A stretch of 64,000 nt of DNA from an uncultured Bacteroidota bacterium (GTDB lineage Bacteria > Bacteroidota > Bacteroidia > Chitinophagales > LD1): contig CAIXGR010000029.1 in assembly GCA_903919075.1 (NCBI GenBank), positions 1 to 64,000 on the forward strand. Reading direction: 5' to 3'. A model generated the notes under the pieces. It made no database searches. It was given only the letters and a program-made list of their open reading frames with translations, and was not told where the DNA came from. Position 1 is the first letter of the stretch, and every line of letters begins with the position of its first letter. This document shows positions 20,365 to 30,044 of the stretch, in pieces. Made by a program: the position numbers and the translations under genes.

Positions 20365-20619
20365 TCATCTATTTTTCCATTCTGGATATAAGCCAACTGT
20401 GTTAGCATAGCTTATTAATTCTTCCACATCTTCGGCTATTTTGGAAAAAGCTTCAGGACGCTTTTCTTTCATTTCTAATAATTTACTACCAACAAACAAA
20501 ATTAATTCTCCTCCAAAGGATGCAGATCCTTCTGCAGTCTCTATTTCTCTTGACAGGTCAAGGTGTCCTGTTCTTTTTAAGGTGTCAATTATTTTGCTTA
20601 TGAGTTCAAGATAATTCAT
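20365..20619 (-). CDS. Small hypothetical protein
   Basis: 84 aa, mainly helical and charged (MNYLELISKIIDTLKRTGHLDL..., FSKIAEDVEELISYANTVGLYPEW). No signal or membrane segment. It starts 8 bp after the purB stop and ends 15 bp before the DUF5522 start, so it is probably in one transcript with both. No family recognised. Confidence 0.65.
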   Translation of the reverse strand: MNYLELISKIIDTLKRTGHLDLSREIETAEGSASFGGELILFVGSKLLEMKEKRPEAFSKIAEDVEELISYANTVGLYPEWKNR

Positions 20620-20627
20620 GAATTAAT

Positions 20628-21992
20628 TTATCTTTTATAAAGAGTATATGATTCACCTGTATAATTGTGCGGAGTAATTTTTTCCAATTCAGATTTTATG
20701 TTACCACTAATATCAAGTTCGGCTATAAAATCCTGAATGTTTTGTTTGGTAATGTGCTTGTTTCCGCGGGTTAGCTCTTTTAATTTTTCGTAGGGTTGCG
20801 GGTGGCCTTCTCGGCGCAAAATGGTTTGTATGGCTTCGGCCACTACGGCCCAGTTGTGTTCAAGGTCTTTATCAATCGTTTCTTTATTTAGTACCAATTT
20901 TGATAGGCCTTTTTCGATGGAAGAAAAACTAAGGATGGTATGTGCTATAGGCACGCCAATATTTCTCAGCACAGTAGAATCAGTTAGGTCACGCTGCAGG
21001 CGAGAGATGGGGAGCTTGGCAGAGAAGTGTTCGAACAGAGCATTGGCAATGCCCAGATTGCCCTCTGCATTTTCAAAATCGATGGGGTTTACTTTGTGTG
21101 GCATAGCCGATGAGCCTACTTCATCTTTACTAACTTGTTGCTTAAAATAATCAAGCGAAATATAAGCCCATATATCGCGACACAAATCAATTAAAATGGT
21201 ATTGATTCGTTTCATGGCATCGAAATGCGCAGCCAGATTATCGTAGTGTTCAATTTGCGTGGTGTAGTGGCTGCGTTTAAGATGTAGTTTGCGCGTTACA
21301 AAATCGTTGGCAAATTCAACCCAGTTAATATGCGGGTAGGCTACGTGGTGTGCATTAAAGTTTCCGGTAGCGCCGCCAAACTTGGCACTGTAAGGCACTT
21401 GTTCAAATAAATGCAACTGATTATTCAGGCGTTCAACAAACACCATAATTTCTTTCCCCAATTTTGTTGGCGAAGCTGGCTGCCCGTGCGTGTGGGCCAG
21501 CATGGGGATGTCTTTCCATTCTTCGGCACGCGATTCCAATTGTGCAGTTAATCTTTTAATGTGCGGCAGGTAAGTTTTTTCGAAGGCATCTTTTAATAAC
21601 AGAGGAATAGCGGTGTTATTAATATCCTGCGAGGTAAGCCCGAAATGGACAAACTCTTTCCATTGGCCCACTTCCAATTCTTCAAACTTCTCTTTCAAAA
21701 AATATTCTACTGCCTTTACATCATGATTGGTTGTCCTTTCCGTGTCTTTTATTTTCAGGGCATCTTTTTCAGTAAATTTCGCGGCGATATTTCTTAGTTC
21801 AGTAAATTTTTTGCTTGGAAAACCTGAAAGCTGGGGCAAGGGTATTTCGCACAGTGCAATAAAATAATCTACCTCAACATGTACCCTGTATTTAATCAAA
21901 GCGTATTCCGAAAAATATAATGCAAGCTCCTCAGTCTTATTTCTGTAGCGGCCATCAACAGGCGAAATAGCGGTAAGGGGATTTAATTGCAT
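20628..21992 (-). CDS. purB: Adenylosuccinate lyase
   Basis: Cleaves SAICAR and adenylosuccinate in purine synthesis. 454 aa, the longer enterobacterial-type form. Visible: LTAISPVDGRYRNKT at the start, TNHDVKAVEYFL, HFGLTSQDINNTA, the second catalytic region MLAHTHGQPASPT, and the superfamily signature SSAMPHKVNPIDFENAEGN. All catalytic regions intact. Confidence 0.97.
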   Translation of the reverse strand: MQLNPLTAISPVDGRYRNKTEELALYFSEYALIKYRVHVEVDYFIALCEIPLPQLSGFPSKKFTELRNIAAKFTEKDALKIKDTERTTNHDVKAVEYFLKEKFEELEVGQWKEFVHFGLTSQDINNTAIPLLLKDAFEKTYLPHIKRLTAQLESRAEEWKDIPMLAHTHGQPASPTKLGKEIMVFVERLNNQLHLFEQVPYSAKFGGATGNFNAHHVAYPHINWVEFANDFVTRKLHLKRSHYTTQIEHYDNLAAHFDAMKRINTILIDLCRDIWAYISLDYFKQQVSKDEVGSSAMPHKVNPIDFENAEGNLGIANALFEHFSAKLPISRLQRDLTDSTVLRNIGVPIAHTILSFSSIEKGLSKLVLNKETIDKDLEHNWAVVAEAIQTILRREGHPQPYEKLKELTRGNKHITKQNIQDFIAELDISGNIKSELEKITPHNYTGESYTLYKR

Positions 21993-22318
21993 TATCTTTA
22001 GTTTTCAGTTCAAAGATAAAAAAACGGAATAACCAACCTTAAACGATGAAATAGCTGTCTATATATAATGTATGAATTTCCATTTTTCCAATGTAACAGT
22101 TTTCACATTTACTCGGTATTGGTGGCTGCGGGAAGCCGTAAAAAATAATAGTTAGTGTTGAAACAGGAATTATTAAAGCCATGAAATATAGGCGTTTTTG
22201 AGAGTGCGGCAGCCAGTTCTAAACCTTTTTCCTAACATTTACGTTTAGGGTGTTAGTAGTTAAAATTTTTTGTTTTCGATTCTAAAAGTTTTATTTGCCC
22301 CCTAATCGAACGAACAAT
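21993..22318. other. Divergent intergenic region of purB and topA
   Basis: 326 bp that should carry both divergent promoters. No exact TAnnTTTG was found near topA. No coding frame or strong hairpin was seen. Confidence 0.4.
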
Positions 22319-24667
22319 ATGAGCAAAAATCTGATTATAGTCGAGTCACCCGCCAAGGCAAAAACCATTAATAAGTTTCTGGGCGATGACTATGTTGTTA
22401 CCTCGTGCTACGGGCATATCCGCGATTTGCCGGATAGTGGATTGAACATTGATGTTGCAAATAATTATGCCCCAAATTATGAGGTAAGTGAGGAAAAAAA
22501 GGACGTAATCAAAGAATTAAAGAAACTGGCGAAAGGGGCAAAAGACATCTATCTGGCAACGGATGAGGACCGCGAAGGTGAAGCCATCTCATGGCATTTG
22601 TGTGATGTATTGGGCCTAAACCCCAAAAACGCCAAGCGGATTACCTATACCGAAGTAACAGAATCGGCCATTAAAGAAGCAGTTGCCCACCCACGCACTA
22701 TTAATATGGACCTGGTTAATGCCCAACAGGCGCGCCGGGTTTTAGACAGGTTAGTGGGTTACGAAATTTCGCCGGTATTGTGGAAAAAGGTAAAGCCATC
22801 GCTTTCTGCGGGAAGGGTTCAATCGGTAGCTGTAAGATTAATAGTAGAGCGGGAACGTGAAATCAGAGGATTCAAAACAGCTTCTTCATATAAAATTGTT
22901 GCTTACTTTTTTGTAACCGATGCTAATGGTAAAAAAGTAGCTTTTAAAGCTGAAAGACCGGAGAATTTTAAGACCGAGGCTGAAGCGGAAAACTTTTTGA
23001 AAGAAGTTACTGGCGCAGAGTTTAAGGTAAAGGCTATTGAAAAGAAGCCGGGTAAAAGAACGCCCGCAGCACCATTTACTACTTCAACATTGCAGCAAGA
23101 GGCTTCACGCAAGCTTAGCTTTTCGGTTGCAAAAACCATGTTGGTGGCCCAGAAGCTGTACGAAAATGGATTCATAACCTATATGCGTACCGATTCTCCG
23201 AACCTTTCGGATTCAGCATTAACGGCATTGGAGAACGAAGTGAACAGTAAATACGGCGCTAAATTTTATAAGAGAAGAAATTTTGCCTCGAAAAATGCAA
23301 GTGCACAGGAAGCGCACGAAGCGATTCGTCCTTCATATATAGATAAGTCGACTGTAGAAGCAGAATATGATGAGCAGCGTTTATATGAATTGATTTGGAA
23401 GCGCACCATTGCCAGCCAAATGGCCGATGCGGAGATTGAGAAAACCGTTATTGATATTAGTAATAACAAGAACAAAGAAAACTTACGCGCACAGGCCGAA
23501 GTAATTTTGTTTGAAGGATTTTTGAAAGTATATAATGAAGCAACCGACGAGGAATCAGATAGCGATGAGGAAACAGAAGCACAGATTCCACCGGTTAAAG
23601 AAGGGCAGGTTTTGGAAATGAAAGACATTACTGCTACTGAAAGATTTAGTAAAGCATTGCCGAGATATACGGAAGCAAGCCTGGTTAAGAAATTGGAGGA
23701 GTTGGGTATAGGCCGTCCTTCAACCTACGCACCTACTATTAGCACGGTTCAAAAAAGAAATTATGTATTGAAAGAAACCCGCGAAGGTGTGGAGCGGAAA
23801 TACAATGTGCTGAAATTAACCGGTAGCAAAATTGAGAAAGAACAGAAAACAGAAATTACAGGTGCAGAAAAAATGAAACTTTTCCCTACCGATATTGGTT
23901 TGCTGGTAACAGATTTTTTAGTGGAGAATTTCAAGAATGTTCTTGACTATAATTTTACTGCTGATGTGGAGTTACAATTTGATAAGGTAGCCGATGGCAA
24001 AATGGTGTGGAGTAAAATGATTGATGAATTTTATGTGCCTTTTCATAAAACAGTGGAGACCACTACCAAAGAATCGGAACGTGTAAGTGGTGAGAAATTG
24101 TTGGGCACCGACCCAAAAAGTGGCGAACCGCTTATTGTACGCATGGGCCGCTATGGCCCAATGGCACAGATAGGCAAGGCAGATGAAGAAACCGGCAAGA
24201 AAGCGCGCTTTGCTAAACTAAGGGCCACGCAATCTATTGAAACCATTACGTTTGAAGAAGCGCTTGATTTATTCAAACTTCCGCGGGTCTTGGGGCAGTT
24301 GGAAGAGAAAGATGTAAAAGTAAGTATAGGCAGATTTGGCCCGTACGTGCAGTTAGACAAACTGTTTGTATCGTTAAAGAAAGATCAAGACCCTTATACG
24401 ATTACTTTTGAGGACGCTCTAACTTTAATTAGTGACAAACGCGCTGCCGATGCCAGCAAAACGATTCATAATTTCGAAAACGAAGGTATACAGGTGTTGA
24501 ACGGCAGGTATGGCCCTTATATTAAAAAGGGTAAAGACAATTATAAAATACCGAAAGATAAAACAGCCGAATTCCTGACGCTTGAAGATGTTATGCTGAT
24601 AATAGGAGAAACCGGCCCGACTAAAAAATCTTTCAGGGGCGGCTTTAAGGGTAAGAAGAAGACTTAA
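22319..24667 (+). CDS. topA: DNA topoisomerase I (type IA)
   Basis: Relaxes negative supercoils. A TTG 24 bp upstream is open, but the ATG at 22319 starts directly on the conserved MSKNLIIVESPAKAKTI, giving 782 aa. TOPRIM domain 1-120 with Glu9 and the acidic triad in LATDEDREGE; catalytic Tyr288 in FITYMRTDS; then QEAHEAIRPS. Instead of C-terminal zinc fingers there are three glycine-rich Topo_C repeat units, each with R-Y/F-GP (VRMGRYGPM, VSIGRFGPYV, LNGRYGPYI), the form common in Bacteroidota. A basic tail ends the protein. The SirB1-like gene starts 2 bp after the stop. Confidence 0.97.
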   Translation: MSKNLIIVESPAKAKTINKFLGDDYVVTSCYGHIRDLPDSGLNIDVANNYAPNYEVSEEKKDVIKELKKLAKGAKDIYLATDEDREGEAISWHLCDVLGLNPKNAKRITYTEVTESAIKEAVAHPRTINMDLVNAQQARRVLDRLVGYEISPVLWKKVKPSLSAGRVQSVAVRLIVEREREIRGFKTASSYKIVAYFFVTDANGKKVAFKAERPENFKTEAEAENFLKEVTGAEFKVKAIEKKPGKRTPAAPFTTSTLQQEASRKLSFSVAKTMLVAQKLYENGFITYMRTDSPNLSDSALTALENEVNSKYGAKFYKRRNFASKNASAQEAHEAIRPSYIDKSTVEAEYDEQRLYELIWKRTIASQMADAEIEKTVIDISNNKNKENLRAQAEVILFEGFLKVYNEATDEESDSDEETEAQIPPVKEGQVLEMKDITATERFSKALPRYTEASLVKKLEELGIGRPSTYAPTISTVQKRNYVLKETREGVERKYNVLKLTGSKIEKEQKTEITGAEKMKLFPTDIGLLVTDFLVENFKNVLDYNFTADVELQFDKVADGKMVWSKMIDEFYVPFHKTVETTTKESERVSGEKLLGTDPKSGEPLIVRMGRYGPMAQIGKADEETGKKARFAKLRATQSIETITFEEALDLFKLPRVLGQLEEKDVKVSIGRFGPYVQLDKLFVSLKKDQDPYTITFEDALTLISDKRAADASKTIHNFENEGIQVLNGRYGPYIKKGKDNYKIPKDKTAEFLTLEDVMLIIGETGPTKKSFRGGFKGKKKT

Positions 24668-24669
24668 AT

Positions 24670-25536
24670 ATGGCGAAAGAAAATGAGATACAGGCCCTCA
24701 TTCAACTTCTGGACGATGACGACAAAGAAGTTTTTAAACACGTTCACGACAAGCTGAAAAGTTTTGGCGCCGATGTGATACCTGCCCTTGAAGAAGTTTG
24801 GACCGCCGACCTTAACCCCGTTACCCACGAGCGGTTAATGGAAATTATCCATGAAATTCAATTTGAAAGCATAGTAAGCGACTGGCAGGAGTGGCGCAAT
24901 AGCGAGAGCCCTGATTTAATTACAGGTGCGTTCTTAATATCCAAATACCACTACCCGGAACTTCGTTTCGAAGAAATACAAAGAACTTTAGTAAGGCTGC
25001 GCCAAAGCATTTGGCTGGAATTGAATTATAACCAAACACCATTAGAGCAAGTTCAAATATTTAACCATGTGTTTTATGGTTACCACGAATTTAAGGGCTT
25101 GCAGAACTCAGAAGACTTTAAAGATTTTTGCCTTAATCATACCTTAGATATAAAAGAAGGTAACTGTATTATAGTAGCTATTATATATCAGGCCATCGCC
25201 AACGAATTGAACTTACCGGTGTATGGCGTTAATCTGCTTCGGCATTTTATTCTGGCTTTCAGCAAAAAAACAATCCTCGATTTTTCGCCGGAAGAAAATA
25301 ATGGTAAGAATGTAATGTTTTACATTAACCCGGTTAATAAAGGTTCGGTGTTTTCGCGCAACGAGATTAAAGACTACTTAGATAAACTACACGTAGAGCA
25401 CGACCCTAAATATTTCACCCCTTCCGATAATATCAATATCATTAAAGAATTGCTGGGTTATTTAATTGAATTATACGGCAGGCAAAATAATGATGTGAAG
25501 GTGCAGGAGTTGAATCAGTTATTGCAGTTACTTTGA
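24670..25536 (+). CDS. SirB1/transglutaminase-like superfamily protein
   Basis: 288 aa, cytosolic. The first 60 residues form a HEAT-like helical start (IQALIQLLDDDDKEVFKHVHDKL). The middle and end match the SirB1 (Transglut_core2) family: EGNC with Cys166, the following IIYQAIANELNLPVYGVN, then RHFILAF with His192. These are the expected Cys-His pair. Biological role unclear in this family. Starts 2 bp after topA and is surely in its operon. Its last 9 bp overlap the convergent Nudix gene. Confidence 0.8.
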   Translation: MAKENEIQALIQLLDDDDKEVFKHVHDKLKSFGADVIPALEEVWTADLNPVTHERLMEIIHEIQFESIVSDWQEWRNSESPDLITGAFLISKYHYPELRFEEIQRTLVRLRQSIWLELNYNQTPLEQVQIFNHVFYGYHEFKGLQNSEDFKDFCLNHTLDIKEGNCIIVAIIYQAIANELNLPVYGVNLLRHFILAFSKKTILDFSPEENNGKNVMFYINPVNKGSVFSRNEIKDYLDKLHVEHDPKYFTPSDNINIIKELLGYLIELYGRQNNDVKVQELNQLLQLL

Positions 25537-26046
25537 GAATTCTTCCAACAACATTTTCACCACCACCTTATCAATAGGTAAAACCAAATCAGTTTCATTA
25601 TCTAATTCCGAAACATTTACCCAGCGGAAGGATTCGCCCTCTTGTCCGCCCTTCATATCAAAATCAAATTTCTTTTCCGAAGTTTTTATCTTTTTCCAGT
25701 CGGCCGATTCGCATAAATAATAAATGCTTATTACCTGGCTTTCGTTATCAAAAAACGAAGGCTGGAAAAAATCGGTGGTATAAAAGTGTTTTGTAACGGT
25801 AATATCTATGCCGGTCTCTTCTTTGTATTCTCGTTTTAATCCGTCAATCAAGCCTTCGCCAAACTCCAATCCCCCACCGGGGAATTTAGTAGCCTTGTTG
25901 CCGTTTTTGAAAATTTCATCGGCTATTAATATTTGTGCGTTTCTGTTTTTTAGCGGCCCGTAATTGCGGTCGGTAGCTAAAACCTTCTTGTCATCATTAA
26001 TGAGTAAACCGTAAACCCGTATGTTAAAGCGCTTGATAGGATGCAT
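25528..26046 (-). CDS. Nudix hydrolase
   Basis: 172 aa. Complete Nudix box at 58-80: G58-x5-E64-x7-R72-E73-Y-x-E76-E77-x-G79-I80. Opening strands RFNIRVYGLLINDDKKVLATD are typical. The substrate (a nucleoside diphosphate linked to something) cannot be told. Single gene. Confidence 0.88.
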   Translation of the reverse strand: MHPIKRFNIRVYGLLINDDKKVLATDRNYGPLKNRNAQILIADEIFKNGNKATKFPGGGLEFGEGLIDGLKREYKEETGIDITVTKHFYTTDFFQPSFFDNESQVISIYYLCESADWKKIKTSEKKFDFDMKGGQEGESFRWVNVSELDNETDLVLPIDKVVVKMLLEEFSK

Positions 26047-26107
26047 GGAGTGAGTTTCTGGATTAAATTTAATAAAAAGTCTCGCGTTTAGGCTGATTTA
26101 GAAGGGG

Positions 26108-27499
26108 CTACTCTTTCACAAACCGCCCGACACCAATCCTTCCATTGCCGCTACTTATTTTTATCAAATACAATCCCGCCGGTAAAGCACCTACCGGTAT
26201 CCGGTATTCTGAATTGGATATAATGTATTTGGATATTTCGTCACCCATAAAGTCAAATACTTCTAATTCATCGCCTACTTCACTTACCTCTACGTTAACT
26301 TTTATATAATCAGCTGCAGGGTTGGGATAAATCTTAATTTGCCCTTTGACTGAGTTTACTTCATTAATTCCCGAAATAAGCGGACAGGCAGCCGCAGTGT
26401 TCGACGGGTAGATAGTTTCACCGCAAATACTAAAACAGGTAAGGGTGCCGAAATCGCAGCTCGGCGTGTTCCAGCCATTACCACAGATCCGGTCGACCCG
26501 ATGTACCGGAATAAGTCCACATAAACCGCCAATGCCTTCCACATACTGCAATCCAATGCTGTTGTTTGTCCACCTGGTTCTCCTTTGACCATTTACTAAA
26601 ATGGTATCTACAGAAGTGCAATTAATCCCATCTACTAATTGGTTAAAATTATAAGTAAAAAAAGGGGTGTTGGTTAAGGTATGATAAAAGAAAGTTTCCT
26701 TGTTTATGGTATCATTTCTAAAATAGCCAATCAGCGAATCGGGAGAATAAACATGAGTATAAAGATTATATGCGCTGTATAGCATTTCAACATAAGTATG
26801 ACCGTTGAATGGGATACTGTTGCCCGTTTTAATTTGCTCTTCAATAACGTCATTAATATCATTCCATACAGCGCAGGTTTCCGGTATTGGTGTAAAGTGA
26901 ATGTAAGATTGTCCATCAGCAAGGTAATAAGGCTTACCCCATTTTTCATTCCCTTTTGAATAGTATATTAAGGTGTCTGTCTCATATAAAAACATTTCAC
27001 TACCGTCACCGCCGAAGGTGTAGGTGTATGTTTCACCTAAACCTTCAGTGTAATATCCCCAATAACTATACACACCCAATCCACCACAAATCCAGTAGGC
27101 CTTATTTATAATTCTTTGATTATACCCGGTATTTATGCTAAATCCGCATAAATTATATTGGGGAGAAAATATTGCATAATTTCAAATACTGTCAATTATT
27201 AATGTAGTGCTGTCCTGAAAGGATAAGGTATCACCTTGTGAATTTTGATAAACTTGCTCAACAATAAACAAAGAATCTCCTGTTTGAGAAGATTGCACCT
27301 GCGTTACTACATAGCGTGAAAATGATATAGAATGGATGTAATTGATGGGATCATCCTGGCTTACTTGAATAGATTCAGTCTCATAATCAAAAGTATCTCC
27401 CACATTAAAGTTATAAACCTGCGCGCGGGTCAGGGTATCATTTGTAGCATTTGAAGTTAGACCGGTAAAAAGAATGATTAAAAGAAAGCTTTGTCGCAT
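26108..27499 (-). pseudogene. T9SS-secreted protein gene interrupted by one in-frame TGA
   Basis: Two frames on the minus strand, 27499-27182 (105 aa) and 27079-26108, lie in the same phase and are separated by a single TGA at 27184-27182. After the TGA the frame is open for 34 codons up to the TTG at 27079 and reads as normal protein (NYAIFSPQYNLCGFSIN). Together they encode about 463 residues: signal peptide (MRQSFLLIILFTGLTSNA), a secreted body of unknown fold, and a T9SS type A sorting domain (IKIYPNPAADYIKVNV, LEVFDFMGDEISKY, GLYLIKISSGNG, VGRFVKE). TGA is an ordinary stop elsewhere in the window, so recoding is unlikely. Either a nonsense mutation (one base from TGG or CGA) or an assembly error. 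Confidence 0.8.
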
Positions 27500-27764
27500 T
27501 GTCTAACTTTTGAATGTTACCTTTCCCCGAAGCTAAGTTCTTTATTTTATTAAATGTGATAATTAATTAATTTTACTTTTTTATGACAATTTCATTTATG
27601 CATGCCCTTAGCACATGAACAAGCGTTACAAAAATGAAACGTTTGCTGTGAGTTTTATTCTTTTTGTCTATCAAAAAATAAAATTTAACCAATTATTTTG
27701 AAATGTCGCCTACAAAATATATGTTCGTATTACTTAAATAATTATGAAATACAATAAAACATCT

Positions 27765-27803
27765 ATGCACCATCATTCAACACCGGTAAGGCCAGGTGAG
27801 TGA
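27765..27803 (+). CDS. hisL: his operon leader peptide
   Basis: Twelve codons, ATG CAC CAT CAT then Ser-Thr-Pro-Val-Arg-Pro-Gly-Glu and TGA: three His codons directly after the start. It lies 70 bp before hisG and ahead of a terminator hairpin. In classical attenuation, ribosome stalling on the His codons when charged tRNA-His is scarce prevents termination. Too short for standard gene finding. Confidence 0.8.
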   Translation: MHHHSTPVRPGE

Positions 27804-27861
27804 GTTGATTTGCATTGATGCGAAAATATAACGAAGCCCACCAGAATACGGTGGGTTTTTT
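27777..27861 (+). promoter_or_regulatory. Transcription attenuator of the his operon
   Basis: Four mutually exclusive arms can be drawn. Arm 1 is TCAAC/CACC (27777-27784), within and after the His codons. Arm 2 is GGTGAGT (27795-27801), followed by GTTGA (27804-27808). Arm 3 is GCCCACC (27836-27842). Arm 4 is GGTGGG (27850-27855), followed by a six-T run (27856-27861). Pairing 3:4 is a terminator ending 12 bp before the hisG ATG. Pairing 2:3 (six pairs with one mismatch) is an antiterminator. Pairing 1:2 would sequester arm 2 when translation runs to the stop at 27803. The logic matches proteobacterial his attenuators. Confidence 0.75.
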
Positions 27862-27872
27862 AATTTTAACCT

Positions 27873-28733
27873 ATGAATAAAAAACTGCGTATAGCTATTC
27901 AAAAATCGGGCAGGCTGAACGATGATTCGTTAAAGCTGATAAAAGACTGCGGCATTGCTATTGATAATGGCGACGACCGGCTTAAAGTTACGGCGCGTAA
28001 TTTTCCGCTGGAAGTTTTCTTTTTGCGAAATAGCGATATTCCGCAGTATGTGGAAGATGGCGTGGCAGATATTGCCATTATTGGCGAAAACCTGTTGATT
28101 GAAAAACCGCATGGGGTGGATGTGATTCAAAAACTGGGTTTCAGCAAATGCAAGGTTAGTTTGGCTATTCCTAAAAACGAAAGTTATGCAGGCTTGGAAT
28201 ATTTTAATGGTAAGAAAATTGCTACTTCGTACCCCAATACTTTACATCAATTTCTGAAAAAGAACAAACTGGAAGCAGAGATACACGAAATATCGGGCTC
28301 AGTAGAAATAGCGCCCAATATAGGTTTGGCCGATGCCATTTGCGATATTGTAAGCACCGGTTCAACCCTTTTTAAAAATGGATTGAAGGAAGTGGAGGTG
28401 ATGCAACAATCGGAAGCGGTATTGATTACCGGTAAAAAACTGGATGCGGAAACAAAAGCGCAGCTTGATAAATTATTGTTTCGCATTAACGCTGTTTTAT
28501 CAGCGCGAAACAATAAGTATATAGTATTGAATGCGCCAACAAATAGATTGAAAGAAATTATTGCATTGCTACCGGGTATGAAAAGCCCCACAGTATTGCC
28601 GCTTGCAGAAGAAGGATGGAGTTCGATACATTCAGTAATTAGTGAGAAGGAATTTTGGGATAAGATAGATGCCCTGAAAGCCGCGCAGGCGCAGGGGATA
28701 TTAGTAATGCCTATTGAGAAAATGGTCGTTTAA
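27873..28733 (+). CDS. hisG: ATP phosphoribosyltransferase (long form)
   Basis: First step of histidine synthesis: ATP plus PRPP to phosphoribosyl-ATP. 286 aa, the long HisG with a C-terminal regulatory (ACT-like) domain from about 210 where histidine normally feeds back. Visible: RIAIQKSGRLNDDS, DGVADIAIIGENLL, and the phosphoribosyl-binding loop DIVSTGSTL. First structural gene behind the attenuator. No hisZ is needed with this form. Confidence 0.97.
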   Translation: MNKKLRIAIQKSGRLNDDSLKLIKDCGIAIDNGDDRLKVTARNFPLEVFFLRNSDIPQYVEDGVADIAIIGENLLIEKPHGVDVIQKLGFSKCKVSLAIPKNESYAGLEYFNGKKIATSYPNTLHQFLKKNKLEAEIHEISGSVEIAPNIGLADAICDIVSTGSTLFKNGLKEVEVMQQSEAVLITGKKLDAETKAQLDKLLFRINAVLSARNNKYIVLNAPTNRLKEIIALLPGMKSPTVLPLAEEGWSSIHSVISEKEFWDKIDALKAAQAQGILVMPIEKMVV

Positions 28734-28753
28734 ATGTTTTTATACAGAAAGAA

Positions 28754-30034
28754 ATGCAAACTATAAAATACCCCAAACGCGAACAATTAAAAAATCTGCT
28801 TCAACGGCCAATGCATGATTTTGCAACGATTGAAATATCTGTTCAGCAAATAATTAATGAGGTAAAGAAAAACGGAGATGCGGCGTTAAAAAAATACACC
28901 CTGCAATTTGATAAAGTGAGTGTAAATAAATTGCGTGTAGATAATGATGAAATAAAGAAAGCGGAAAAATCGGTCGACAAAAAACCGAAAGCTGCTATTG
29001 AGACTGCTTATAAAAACATTTATAAATTTCATGCAGCTCAACAGCAAAGACCTGAAAAAATTGAAACCACCAAAGGCGTTATATGCTGGCGCGAAAGCAG
29101 GGCAATTGAGGAAGTGGGATTATATATACCTGGCGGTAGCGCTCCACTTTTTTCTACAGTATTAATGTTGGCTATACCGGCTAAAATTGGAGGCTGTAAA
29201 AGAGTGGTTTTATGCTCGCCTCCCGGCAAGGATGGTAATATTCACCCTGCTATATTATTTGCTGCGCAATTATGTGGCGTGCACGAAATTTATAAAGCCG
29301 GTGGGGCGCAGGCCATTGCGGCAATGGCGTATGGCACTAAAACAATAACACCGGTAAATAAAATATTCGCGCCGGGTAATCAATATGTAACGGTTGCCAA
29401 ACAATTGGTGCAAAGAAATGGAGTTGCTATTGATATGCCCGCAGGCCCTTCGGAGGTAATGGTTGTGGGAGATGAAACATGCGAAGCGGCTTTTGTAGCT
29501 GCTGATTTGTTATCGCAAGCTGAACACGGGCCGGATAGTCAGGTTATTTTTATTACTACCAAAGAAAAGATTGCTGGTAAGATTGTAGAAGAGGTTAAAA
29601 AGCAATTGGCGAAGTTGCCGCGCAAAGCAATTGCTGAAAAGGCACTTCAAAATTCAAAAATTATTATTGTTGAGAATAGAGAGCAGGCGGTTGAAATAAT
29701 TAATGAATATGCACCGGAGCATTTAATATTGGCAGTAAAGGATTCAAAATATTATATAAAGCATGTAAGCAATGCAGGCTCGGTTTTTATAGGCAATTAT
29801 ACTCCGGAGAGCGCCGGCGATTATGCCAGCGGAACCAACCACACGCTGCCAACTAATGGCTATGCGAAAGTATATAGCGGGGTATCTATAGATTCGTTTG
29901 TAAAGAAAATCACCTATCAGGAAATTTCGAAAACAGGGTTGAAAAAACTGCGGAACGTAATTGAGTTAATGGCGGAAGCAGAGCATTTGCATGCACATAA
30001 AAATGCAGTGAGTATCCGTTTGAAAAAAAGATAA
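28754..30034 (+). CDS. hisD: Histidinol dehydrogenase
   Basis: Zn- and NAD-dependent double oxidation of histidinol to histidine. 426 aa. Landmarks: YIPGGSAPLFSTVLM, AGGAQAIAAMAYGT, AGPSEVMVVGDE, LSQAEHGPDSQV (zinc ligands), EYAPEHLIL with the catalytic Glu-His, and SAGDYASGTNHTLPT. 20 bp after hisG. Confidence 0.97.
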   Translation: MQTIKYPKREQLKNLLQRPMHDFATIEISVQQIINEVKKNGDAALKKYTLQFDKVSVNKLRVDNDEIKKAEKSVDKKPKAAIETAYKNIYKFHAAQQQRPEKIETTKGVICWRESRAIEEVGLYIPGGSAPLFSTVLMLAIPAKIGGCKRVVLCSPPGKDGNIHPAILFAAQLCGVHEIYKAGGAQAIAAMAYGTKTITPVNKIFAPGNQYVTVAKQLVQRNGVAIDMPAGPSEVMVVGDETCEAAFVAADLLSQAEHGPDSQVIFITTKEKIAGKIVEEVKKQLAKLPRKAIAEKALQNSKIIIVENREQAVEIINEYAPEHLILAVKDSKYYIKHVSNAGSVFIGNYTPESAGDYASGTNHTLPTNGYAKVYSGVSIDSFVKKITYQEISKTGLKKLRNVIELMAEAEHLHAHKNAVSIRLKKR

Positions 30035-30044
30035 AATCATAATC

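Noticed and set aside
22295-22318. TTG at 22295 as the topA start
   Set aside because: It would add eight residues before the conserved MSKNLIIVESPAKAKT opening, where family members begin.
27182-27184. In-frame TGA as a selenocysteine codon or a recoded Trp
   Set aside because: No selenocysteine-type hairpin was seen just after it, the family context does not suggest a redox site, and TGA serves as the normal stop of several intact genes in this window.
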